Source: Opitutales bacterium (GTDB lineage Bacteria > Verrucomicrobiota > Verrucomicrobiia > Opitutales > Seribacteraceae). Taken from it: DNA of 34,723 nucleotides. The stretch is from assembly GCA_029251885.1 (NCBI GenBank), contig JAQXCL010000155.1, positions 1 to 34,723 on the forward strand. The letters run 5' to 3'. Both the position numbers and the translations under genes were made by a program. Shown piece by piece: positions 17,230 through 26,191 of the stretch; within the stretch, counting starts at the first letter, position 1; every line of letters starts with the position of its first letter. The notes below the pieces were generated by a model. The model saw only the letters and a list, made by a program, of their open reading frames with translations, did no database searches and was not told the DNA's origin.

Positions 17230-18513
17230 ATGAAACTCGAAACCCAGTGCCTACACGCAGGCTACCAGCCCGATCCCACCACCAATTCCCGCGCCGTTCC
17301 AATTTATAAAACAAGCTCGTTCGTATTTAATAATACCGAACATGCTGCCAATCTCTTTGGACTGCGCGAACTGGGAAATATTTATACCCGTTTGATGAAC
17401 CCCACCACCGATGTGCTCGAACAACGAGTAACCGCACTTGAGGGTGGAGCTGCCGGTCTCGGAGTTGCCTCGGGTACGAGTGCCGTATTTTATGCCATAA
17501 TCAACCTCGCCGAAGCGGGGGATGAAATTGTATCCGCCAATAACCTGTATGGGGGTACCTATACCCAGTTTAATGACATTTTGCCCAAGCTTGGAATCAA
17601 GGTAAACTTTGTCGATCCCAATGACCCACAAAACTTTGCCGCTGCCATCACTCCCAAAACCAAGGCCTTGTTTTGCGAATCAGTGAGTAACCCTGGTCTC
17701 GATGTTGCTGATTTGGAAGCCATATCGAAGGTTGCCAAGGACAATGGCATCCCTCTTATTGTGGACAGCACCTTTTCCACCCCTTACCTCACCCGTCCGA
17801 TTGAGCACGGTGCCAGCATCGTCATCCATTCCCTGACCAAGTGGCTTGGTGGCCACGGCAACGGTATTGGCGGTATCGTGATCGATTCCGGCACCTTCGA
17901 TTGGAAGAATGGAAATTTCCCACTTTATGATCAACCCGATAACAGCTACCACGGATTGCGTTGGGGGCATGATCTTCCTGAACCCCTCGCCCCCCTTGCT
18001 TACATTTTAAGAATGCGTACCGTTCCCCTGCGTAACTTAGGTGCCTGTATAGCTCCGGACAATTCCTGGCAATTCATCCAGGGAATCGAAACGCTTCCTC
18101 TTCGCATGGAAAAACATTGCGAAAATGCTCTAACGGTGGCGAAGCACTTGAAGAATCACTCATCGGTGGAATGGGCACGCTTCCCCGGTTTGGAAGATGA
18201 CCCCATGAATGCTCTTAACCAAAAGTACCTTCGTGGTAAAGGCGGCTCCATGGTTGTTTTTGGAATCAAGGGCGGGGCAGAAGCTGGTTCCAAATTTATC
18301 GACAATTTAAAACTCTTTTCGCACCTCGCCAATGTCGGAGATGCACGGAGTTTGGCGATCCACCCGGCCACCACTACCCACTCCCAATTATCCGAGGAGC
18401 AACAAAAAGCTGGTGGAATCACTCCTGAGTTGATCCGTCTATCGGTGGGAATCGAGCATTCAGATGATTTGCTTGCCGATCTCGACCAAGCCCTGGCTAT
18501 TGCCACATCCTAA
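17230..18513 (+). CDS. metY: O-acetylhomoserine aminocarboxypropyltransferase / Cys-Met metabolism PLP enzyme
   Basis: TQCLHAGYQPDPTTNSRAVPIYKTSSFVF, NIYTRLMNPTTDVLEQRVTALEGG, SLTKWLGGHGNGIGGIVID, IEHSDDLLADLDQAL. Confidence 0.93.
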   Translation: MKLETQCLHAGYQPDPTTNSRAVPIYKTSSFVFNNTEHAANLFGLRELGNIYTRLMNPTTDVLEQRVTALEGGAAGLGVASGTSAVFYAIINLAEAGDEIVSANNLYGGTYTQFNDILPKLGIKVNFVDPNDPQNFAAAITPKTKALFCESVSNPGLDVADLEAISKVAKDNGIPLIVDSTFSTPYLTRPIEHGASIVIHSLTKWLGGHGNGIGGIVIDSGTFDWKNGNFPLYDQPDNSYHGLRWGHDLPEPLAPLAYILRMRTVPLRNLGACIAPDNSWQFIQGIETLPLRMEKHCENALTVAKHLKNHSSVEWARFPGLEDDPMNALNQKYLRGKGGSMVVFGIKGGAEAGSKFIDNLKLFSHLANVGDARSLAIHPATTTHSQLSEEQQKAGGITPELIRLSVGIEHSDDLLADLDQALAIATS

Positions 18514-18531
18514 ATTAAGTAGCTTTTTTAT

Positions 18532-18867
18532 ATGAACCACTTAGGAGCCCGGCTTTATCTATCCGGGCTCTTCCTCGTCATGCTCGCCGGGCTGATCTAT
18601 GGATTTGGCTGGGGAGACTTTTGGAAAGACGGCGGTGCCCTGATGGACAACCCATGGGGGATTGTCTCCCTAGTGGATGTCTATGTAGGCTTCTTACTCT
18701 TCCTTGGTTGGGTATGGACCCGGGAGGATCTGCTCCTTGCCAAATTTCTCTGGGCTGTCGCTATTCTTGTGGGTGGTAATCTCTTTGCCTGTCTCTACGC
18801 ACTGTTTGCCCTTGGACAGAGCCAAGGAAAGCTCGACCTATTCTTTCTAGGAACAAAAAAACGATAA
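18532..18867 (+). CDS. DUF1475-like small membrane protein
   Basis: 111 aa, about 3 TM helices, NPWGIVSLVDVYVGFLLFLGWVWTRED and LLAKFLWAVAILVGGNLFACLYAL, resembling DUF1475 from memory. Confidence 0.65.
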   Translation: MNHLGARLYLSGLFLVMLAGLIYGFGWGDFWKDGGALMDNPWGIVSLVDVYVGFLLFLGWVWTREDLLLAKFLWAVAILVGGNLFACLYALFALGQSQGKLDLFFLGTKKR

Positions 18868-18892
18868 ATTCGTTACTCCTTTATTACACAAA

Positions 18893-18920
18893 AAAGCCTG
18901 CCCCTAATGGGACAGGCTTT
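18893..18920 (-). terminator. Intrinsic terminator for transketolase, possibly bidirectional
   Basis: AAAGCCTG-CCCC-TAAT-GGGA-CAGGCTTT hairpin. Minus-strand reading has a TTTTTT tail 3' of the stem. Located just past the tkt stop codon. Confidence 0.75.
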
Positions 18921-18958
18921 ACAAAAGGTAAAAAGTTTTGAAGTAGTACGATTTAAAA

Positions 18959-20953
18959 CTAAGCACTCAAGCCGGCAAGGGCGGCCTGCTTAACCACGTT
19001 GTCAACCGACATGCCCAATTCTTCTAGCACGGTATCTCCAGGTGCAGACATTCCAAAACGGTCGATACCTACGACCACTCCGTCGAGCCCGACATACTTT
19101 CTCCAGAGATCAGACACCCCGGCTTCTACCGCCATACGGTTGCGGCAGGAGCGTGGAAGTACAGACTCGCGGTAGGAGTCGTCTTGACGGTCGAAGCGCT
19201 CCATGCAAGGCACGGAAACCACACGGACAGCGGGCCCAAGCTTTTCAGCAGCCTGCAAAGCAAGGTTGAGCTCACTTCCGGAAGCAAGAATGATCAGTTC
19301 CAACTCGCCCTGTTCCTGACGGGCAATGTATCCACCCTTAAGCACACCTTCACGGCGTGTCTGTACGGGAATGGAAGAAAGGTTGGGTACATTTTGGCGG
19401 GTGAGAATAAGGCCGGTCGGTCCATCGATCCGTTGCAAGGCGGCAACATAAGCACCGGCAGTTTCCTCAGGATCGGCTGGACGAATAACATCGAGGTTTG
19501 GAATGACCCGTAATCCACTGATAGTTTCCACCGGTTGATGAGTTGGGCCATCTTCTCCAACTGCCACGGAATCGTGTGTCCAAATATGGAAGATAGGAAG
19601 CCCCATTAGGGCCGAAAGACGGACAGATGGGCGCATGTAATCGGCAAACACCGCAAAAGTGGCACCTGACGGACGGAAAATGCCGTAATAAGCAATCCCG
19701 TTTACGATCGCCCCCATGGCATGCTCGCGAATACCAAAGAGCAGATTGCGGCCGGAGTGGTTGTTCTTAGTAAAGTCGCCCACTTCCTTAATATAATTCT
19801 TAGTCGAACCATGCAGATCAGCAGAACCACTAATTAATAAAGGCATAGCCTTAGCCAGGTCGTTAATAATCTGACTACCAGCTGCACGTGTTGCCACATT
19901 GGCATCCGCGGCAAATTCCTGCACACTATTGAGTAAATCAGCAGGCACATCACGAGAAATTCCAGAATCAAGCAAAGCTGCTTTTTCGGGATTTGCAGAA
20001 CGCCAGGCAGCGTAAGTAGCGTCCCATTGCTGGCGTGCTTCACCGAGCTGAGCCTTGCGGTCGGCAAAGAATGTACGGACTTCAGCCGACACATAGAATG
20101 TTTCCTCAGGCAGCCCAAGACCCTGACGGGCGGCACCGGCAAATTTTGCCCCACCCTCACCATGTCCGGCAGAAGTACCCGCAACTTCGGGTATGCCCTT
20201 GGCAATGGTGGTTTTGATTTCAATAAAAGTAGGCTTTTCGGTGTTAGCACGGGCACGCTCAAGGGCGGCCGATATCGCCGCCATGTCATGTCCATCCTCA
20301 ATCCTTTCAACCGCAAATCCATAAGAGGCAAAGCGATCGATCACACTTTCGCTCTGGCTGGCATCGGCCATAGCATCGAGGGTGACATCGTTGGAATCAT
20401 AAAGGATGGTCAGGTTATCCAAGGCAAGGTGACCAGCTAAAGAAGCAGCCTCCGCGGCTACGCCTTCCTGTAAACAACCATCCCCAGCTAGGGCAAATAC
20501 CTGATGGTTAAAAATTTCGTGCTCGGAGGTATTAAAATGTGCGGCCGCCATTTTGGAAGCGATGGCCATACCAACCGCATTGCCCACGCCCTGTCCGAGT
20601 GGACCAGTTGTACACTCTACGCCTGGAGTCTCACCGTATTCGGGATGTCCAGGTGTTTTGCTGTGAAGTTTACGGAAGTTCTTTACCTCTTCGAGAGGGA
20701 GATCATACCCGGCGAGGTGCAACCATCCATAAAGGAACATACTGCCATGACCGGCGGAGAGAATGAAACGATCGCGGTTGAGCCATTGATCGTCGGACGG
20801 ATCGACTTTTAAATCTTTGCCGAACAGAACAGCCCCAACCTCGGCAGCTCCGAGGGGAAGGCCCAAATGTCCTGAACTGCAGGCGTGAATGGCGTCGATG
20901 GCCAAGCCACGGGCTTGATCGGCGGCTTGTTGTAGGATTTCTTGGTTTTGCAT
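18959..20953 (-). CDS. tkt: Transketolase
   Basis: [117 protein letters not shown]. Confidence 0.97.
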   Translation of the reverse strand: MQNQEILQQAADQARGLAIDAIHACSSGHLGLPLGAAEVGAVLFGKDLKVDPSDDQWLNRDRFILSAGHGSMFLYGWLHLAGYDLPLEEVKNFRKLHSKTPGHPEYGETPGVECTTGPLGQGVGNAVGMAIASKMAAAHFNTSEHEIFNHQVFALAGDGCLQEGVAAEAASLAGHLALDNLTILYDSNDVTLDAMADASQSESVIDRFASYGFAVERIEDGHDMAAISAALERARANTEKPTFIEIKTTIAKGIPEVAGTSAGHGEGGAKFAGAARQGLGLPEETFYVSAEVRTFFADRKAQLGEARQQWDATYAAWRSANPEKAALLDSGISRDVPADLLNSVQEFAADANVATRAAGSQIINDLAKAMPLLISGSADLHGSTKNYIKEVGDFTKNNHSGRNLLFGIREHAMGAIVNGIAYYGIFRPSGATFAVFADYMRPSVRLSALMGLPIFHIWTHDSVAVGEDGPTHQPVETISGLRVIPNLDVIRPADPEETAGAYVAALQRIDGPTGLILTRQNVPNLSSIPVQTRREGVLKGGYIARQEQGELELIILASGSELNLALQAAEKLGPAVRVVSVPCMERFDRQDDSYRESVLPRSCRNRMAVEAGVSDLWRKYVGLDGVVVGIDRFGMSAPGDTVLEELGMSVDNVVKQAALAGLSA

Positions 20954-21060
20954 AACGAAAGATAGATATTATAAGAATGAAAGCATTAATTAAAGCACCC
21001 GACTCTAAGATGGCGAGCAATTCTTGAGAAGTTCGCCATGTGAATGGAGAATGAGAGGAA

Positions 21061-22236
21061 TTATTCCTGATAAATAACATCGGTCGAGCTAAGCTCTACC
21101 AAGTTTTCTCCAGGCTCAACATCAACTTCTTTGGACCAAATAGTCACAACATTTGTTTGCACATCCTTATCGATTCCAATGACAAAATATTTATCATCAG
21201 GAGATACATTATCCATCGATGCATTTCCGTAAGGATCGGTACGGGCACGGCCCACCTTTGCAGAAAGGAGAATGGATTTTACTCCCAGAGCAATCTCTGG
21301 ATTTTGAGAAACATTCTTTTCTGACTTGGCCCACATTTCTGCAACTGATCTGACCTCCCCAGCAACCACAGGTTCACTCCCAATCCCCTTGAGCAACTCT
21401 TTCAGGTCCTGGGTAGTCAGGTAAATCTCAGAAGCTTGGGCCGGTTGCATAGTACCATCTCGGGAAGGTTTGCTTGCTTGCAAAGTTAAAAAAGTTCGGC
21501 CATCAAATTGCAAGTCTTGGAGAGATGCTTCTTCAACACCAGCCGGTGGTTGCGGTGGTGGAAGATAGGAGGATGCTTGAACTGTAGGTGAAGATTGAAG
21601 AGCAGTGCTGGCAGAATTAAAAAGACCCTGCTTGCCTTGATTAAAGGATTCTGACTTTAAAACTTTTTTAACTTCCGGGGAGTCATTCAGTAAACTAATG
21701 ACCGGGTGATCTGCATACTCGTCCTTTAACAGGTTATCAATGATGTCCTTGGAGTCGACTGGTGAAACATATTTTCGATGCCCTTGTGCTAAGAAGGCCT
21801 TTAAATCATCGTCTGATGGAAGCGGAGAAGATCTTCTCGGAACCAGCAGGAGTGATGTATCAAATAACTGCTTTTCTCTATCAGCAAGATTAAGTTCTAC
21901 ATTTTGTTGATTACGCACGACACTTCCCGGGTATCGGGTGGATTGTTTTTGGGGAAGAGGAATAAGTCCGGGATTCTTTGCGAGTTGCTCGAGTAAGTAG
22001 AATTTAGGCAAAGATCCATCCAGCCTTTCAAAAATACTTACAGACTTGGGATAAAATAAGGGAGTGGAAAATTTTCCCGCGGTTAGTTCCACGATTCGAT
22101 CCCCACTTAATTCATCCATTCTAACAGGCACATCCAACAAAGGAGATGAAAACCACTCACCAATAAAGTTGTCCGCAAAGGACACTGTTTGGAAGTTCAA
22201 ACAAATAATTAAAATGACTAGTCGGAAAGTGGGCAT
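21061..22236 (-). CDS. Hypothetical secreted protein, no recognised domain
   Basis: 391-aa ORF with signal-peptide-like start MPTFRLVILIICLNFQTVSFADN and a QPPAGV/LPPPQPP linker. Intact, and convincing codon-scale length. Confidence 0.75.
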   Translation of the reverse strand: MPTFRLVILIICLNFQTVSFADNFIGEWFSSPLLDVPVRMDELSGDRIVELTAGKFSTPLFYPKSVSIFERLDGSLPKFYLLEQLAKNPGLIPLPQKQSTRYPGSVVRNQQNVELNLADREKQLFDTSLLLVPRRSSPLPSDDDLKAFLAQGHRKYVSPVDSKDIIDNLLKDEYADHPVISLLNDSPEVKKVLKSESFNQGKQGLFNSASTALQSSPTVQASSYLPPPQPPAGVEEASLQDLQFDGRTFLTLQASKPSRDGTMQPAQASEIYLTTQDLKELLKGIGSEPVVAGEVRSVAEMWAKSEKNVSQNPEIALGVKSILLSAKVGRARTDPYGNASMDNVSPDDKYFVIGIDKDVQTNVVTIWSKEVDVEPGENLVELSSTDVIYQE

Positions 22237-22415
22237 ATTCCTAAGGGTTGCTATAACCTAGAGAATTTCTTATACCCTTGTAAAGATTTTCTTCTTGAAA
22301 GCATGCCCGAGAAAGAATTTTTTGTATCCTTGCACAAAATAGAAGTGCACCATCGCCTAACTTTTAATAATAACAATCCTTCCCTTTTTATACAGCCATA
22401 ATCCAGCCACTACAT

Positions 22416-23144
22416 ATGAGCGAACAATCAAAAGAAGAATTCATGATCGAGGCCGTGGGCCTAAGCAAATACTACGGTGATTTTATTGCCGTGGAAGACT
22501 TGAACATTTCCATCCGCAAAGGCGAGGTGGTTGCCTTCCTAGGACCAAACGGTGCCGGAAAGAGTACAACAATGAAAATGCTAACTGGATACTTAGCTCC
22601 ATCTGCAGGGATTGCCAAGGTGTGTGGTTTAGAAGTAGCAAATAATCGCTCGGTGGTGGCAAATCGAATCGGATACCTTCCTGAGAATGGCCCGTTGTAC
22701 GAAGAGATGACTCCCATAGCCCTGCTTAACTTTTTTGGAGATGCCAGAAGTATGGATCCAGCGACCAAGAGAGACCGGATTTCCCAAGTTATCGATCAGT
22801 GCGCGCTGCAAACCGTACTGAGCAAACCAATCGGCAAACTCTCACGCGGATTTAGACAGCGTGTGGGCATGGCCAATGTATTGTTGCATGAACCCGATGT
22901 ATTGATCATGGACGAGCCCACTGCCGGGCTTGACCCAAATCAAGTTTTGGAAGTTCGTAAGACCATAAAAGGCTTGGGTAAAACGATTCTTCTTTCTACT
23001 CACATTTTACAAGAAGTGCCCGAAGTTGCGGATCGTGTATTATTGATTAACAACGGTCGCCTAATCTTTGAAGGAACTCCAGATGAAATAAAGAAAGAAT
23101 CCTCACTCGATACTTGGTTCAACAAACAAACCTTAGCTGCATAA
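22416..23144 (+). CDS. ABC transporter ATP-binding protein, GldA-like
   Basis: FLGPNGAGKSTTMKML (Walker A), LSRGFRQRVGMANVLLHEPDVLIMDEPTAGLDPNQ (signature, Walker B), STHILQEV. Confidence 0.95.
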   Translation: MSEQSKEEFMIEAVGLSKYYGDFIAVEDLNISIRKGEVVAFLGPNGAGKSTTMKMLTGYLAPSAGIAKVCGLEVANNRSVVANRIGYLPENGPLYEEMTPIALLNFFGDARSMDPATKRDRISQVIDQCALQTVLSKPIGKLSRGFRQRVGMANVLLHEPDVLIMDEPTAGLDPNQVLEVRKTIKGLGKTILLSTHILQEVPEVADRVLLINNGRLIFEGTPDEIKKESSLDTWFNKQTLAA

Positions 23145-23159
23145 CTTTAGAATTGTCCT

Positions 23160-26147
23160 ATGAACACCCAAGCCGTTCTCGCCGTATTTAAACGCAATCT
23201 GGCCGCATATTTTGGCAGTCCCAGCGGATATGTTTTTATCTGTGCCTTTCTTTTATCCAGTGGTTTAGCCGCTTTTTGGCCTCAGGAGTTTTTTGACTCC
23301 AACCTGGCAAACCTTGATCAATTAAACCGTTATCTCCCCCTCATCCTTTTAGGCTTCATACCCGCCATTACCATGAGTATTTGGGCAGACGAGAAGCGAC
23401 AAGGCACTGATGAACTTCTGCTCACATTGCCAGGAAGTGATTTTGATGTGGTCATTGGTAAGTACCTCGGAGCCGTTGCCATTTTCTCAGTCTCTCTCGT
23501 TATCTCACTGATCGCTAATTACTATGTACTTAGCCAGTTAGGCAACCCGGACTTTGGGCTTTTGGTCTCCACCTATTTGGGATATTGGTTTGTCGGACTT
23601 AGCATGATTGCGATCGGAATGGTCGCTTCTTTCCTCACCGCTAATCTCACTGTAGCTTTTGTTTTGGGTGTAGCCTTCAATTCCCCCCTCGCCTTGTTGC
23701 AGGATTCGGAATGGGCAATTGCGGCAAACTTTCTCGATTTCAGCCGTGGAACAATCAGTACATCGGGTATGATTTTCTTTATCGGTTTGGCCGTGACCAT
23801 GCTCTACCTATCTTCTATTTTGATTGGACGCAGGCACTGGGTTGGCAGTCCCCAAGGGAAGAATAAACTTTTTCACTTCTCTATCCGAGTGGTCGCTACC
23901 TTGGTTACCGCTTTTGCCCTAACTCAATATTTCCGAAATCATGATATTGTAAGACTGGACGCAACTGCAGAACAGTTAAGTAGTTTGTCCGAAGGTTCCA
24001 TTGATTTGCTGGGTCAATTAAACAGTCAGGTGGAAATCGATGCATTTATTTCCCCAACCGACTCGATTCCTGAACAATATGTACAGACTCGAATCAATTT
24101 GTTGACCGCACTTCGGGAAATTGACCGCGAGACCAAACTGGTCTCAGTCAAGATACATGTGATTACTCCCGAAGATAATGCATCAGCCACTGCAGAAAAA
24201 TACGGCGTGATAAATCAAAACGGAGTTACCCCACCCCTTTTTGTTATGGAGGGTGGACGTATGGTGCCTTGGCAAAAGGATTTATACATGGGAATCGTAT
24301 GCAAGGGTGACAAAGGTCAACAAACTATCCCGTTCCTCTTTAAGGGCTTACCAGTTGAATACGAGATTGTTCGGACCATCAATTCAGTTAGCGGATCACA
24401 CAAGAAAAAAACCCTCGGAGTTTTTGCCACCGATGCCCCTGTACTTGGTACGGCAGGTATGGGAATTATGGGATTTAACCTGGGAGGAGGCACTCCAGCT
24501 TGGGAATTTTTTACCGAACTTAACAAACAGTACGATGTTCAAGAGGTTACCGGTGGAGAACTTTCTCCGGAAGATTACGACGCCTTGGTTGTGGTCCAAC
24601 CAAGTACTTTGGACAATGAGAAAATGGACGATTTGGTAGCCGCGATTAAGTCGGGTATACCCACTGCCATTTTTGAAGATCCTCTCCCCTTAATTCAAGG
24701 AAGTGTTACCGGAACTTACGAACCACGCCGTAACAATAACAGCGGACCAGACCAGGGAGGAAGTGCTCCAGAAAAAGGTGATCTGAAAAAATTATGGGAT
24801 CTATTACAGGTAAACTTCAACCTCGACCCGTTTGAAAGGTTAGAAAAGATTCAGACCGAGCTGAGCAGCTTAAAACAAAATGCCATAAGAACATTGGCCC
24901 CGGTTCGTGATCGCTTTCCTGAGGTACGTACTTTCTTTTTAAACTTGGACAACTTGATCAAGAAAGCATCGGAGTATGAAGCAAGGTTGAAATCTAATTC
25001 CTCTCTTTCGCAAAATGACTGGAATAGCTTGAAGCTAAGTTCCCTACGCACGGTTTTCGAAAAGATGGATAGCAATCATCCGATTCGCAATTTTGTAGAG
25101 CAACGATTGCTTTCCGATTTGGATACCAAACTCGGGGGCTTACAGGAACGCATATTACGGGATCCATACAATCCATTCCCCAAGATTCAACGTTCGGAAA
25201 ATTTTCCGGATGAGTTTGTATATGTTGGTGGATTGCCCAACTCCTTCCACTCCGACCCGATTACATCTGAATTACAATATTGCCTATTCACCTGTCCTGG
25301 CACCCTCTACCCCAAACCTGCATCTAGCCTCGATTTTCAACCCTTACTAAGAACACGCGGAGGAGCTCTTGCGGGAACCACAAGTTTAGAAACTTTTTGG
25401 ACAGGTGGAGTGTTCGGAACACCTCGTAGGTTCAATCCAGATCGTACCGAATATCCAGGATCTGGTGCTCAGGAAATTATTGCCGCATCAATCTCTGGAA
25501 GTGTTGAAGATGGTAATCAGACCAACCAGATCAATGTTATCTTGGTCGCCGACGTGGACATGCTTGCAGATCCCTTCTTCAATATTCGTAGCCGCGGCCC
25601 AGAGTCAGACTTTCCCCTAGATGTCGACAATGTTACACTAGCTCTTAATTTAATCGACGATTTATCGGGCGAAGGGAGCCTGCTAGAAATTCGTAACCGA
25701 AGAAGATTGCACCGTACACTCGAAGAATTTGAAAAGAGCATTGAGGAAGCAAGGGAAGTTGCCTCGCGTAACATTCAGGAGGCTGAAAGTTCAATTCAAG
25801 CTATCCTTCAGGATGAAAACCGTAAACTCAACGAGGCACTTGCAGATGTGCAAAACAATCAAGGTTCGATGACACAGAGTCAATTCATGCAAGTCTTGCA
25901 GACCGAAGCAGCGAAATTACAAAAGAATATGGCTAAGCGTGAACGGGAACTGCGCCAAACCACCAATGTGAAGATTAAAGATGCGGAGAGAAAAAGAGAC
26001 CGTGAAATCCGGGAAAAGCAAAGGAGTATACAAAGGCTTTCAGTCTTTATCCCCCCCCTCCCCCTTCTCTTAATTGCCATCTTTGTCTTTTATAGAAAAC
26101 GACGGACAGAAATCCAGGGAACCGTAGATTCTCGGGTGCGTTCCTAA
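23160..26147 (+). CDS. Fused ABC-2 permease (GldF-like) and GldG-like auxiliary protein
   Basis: N-terminal 6-TM permease with FIPAITMSIWADEKRQGTDELLLTLPGSDFDVVIGKYLG. Periplasmic GldG-like region from about 23900 (YFRNHDIVRLDATAEQLSSLSEGSIDLLGQL). Coiled coil and C-terminal TM. Confidence 0.92.
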   Translation: MNTQAVLAVFKRNLAAYFGSPSGYVFICAFLLSSGLAAFWPQEFFDSNLANLDQLNRYLPLILLGFIPAITMSIWADEKRQGTDELLLTLPGSDFDVVIGKYLGAVAIFSVSLVISLIANYYVLSQLGNPDFGLLVSTYLGYWFVGLSMIAIGMVASFLTANLTVAFVLGVAFNSPLALLQDSEWAIAANFLDFSRGTISTSGMIFFIGLAVTMLYLSSILIGRRHWVGSPQGKNKLFHFSIRVVATLVTAFALTQYFRNHDIVRLDATAEQLSSLSEGSIDLLGQLNSQVEIDAFISPTDSIPEQYVQTRINLLTALREIDRETKLVSVKIHVITPEDNASATAEKYGVINQNGVTPPLFVMEGGRMVPWQKDLYMGIVCKGDKGQQTIPFLFKGLPVEYEIVRTINSVSGSHKKKTLGVFATDAPVLGTAGMGIMGFNLGGGTPAWEFFTELNKQYDVQEVTGGELSPEDYDALVVVQPSTLDNEKMDDLVAAIKSGIPTAIFEDPLPLIQGSVTGTYEPRRNNNSGPDQGGSAPEKGDLKKLWDLLQVNFNLDPFERLEKIQTELSSLKQNAIRTLAPVRDRFPEVRTFFLNLDNLIKKASEYEARLKSNSSLSQNDWNSLKLSSLRTVFEKMDSNHPIRNFVEQRLLSDLDTKLGGLQERILRDPYNPFPKIQRSENFPDEFVYVGGLPNSFHSDPITSELQYCLFTCPGTLYPKPASSLDFQPLLRTRGGALAGTTSLETFWTGGVFGTPRRFNPDRTEYPGSGAQEIIAASISGSVEDGNQTNQINVILVADVDMLADPFFNIRSRGPESDFPLDVDNVTLALNLIDDLSGEGSLLEIRNRRRLHRTLEEFEKSIEEAREVASRNIQEAESSIQAILQDENRKLNEALADVQNNQGSMTQSQFMQVLQTEAAKLQKNMAKRERELRQTTNVKIKDAERKRDREIREKQRSIQRLSVFIPPLPLLLIAIFVFYRKRRTEIQGTVDSRVRS

Positions 26148-26191
26148 AAGCTCACTCTGAATTGCATTTAACCTTTCTCGATTAATAAGTA

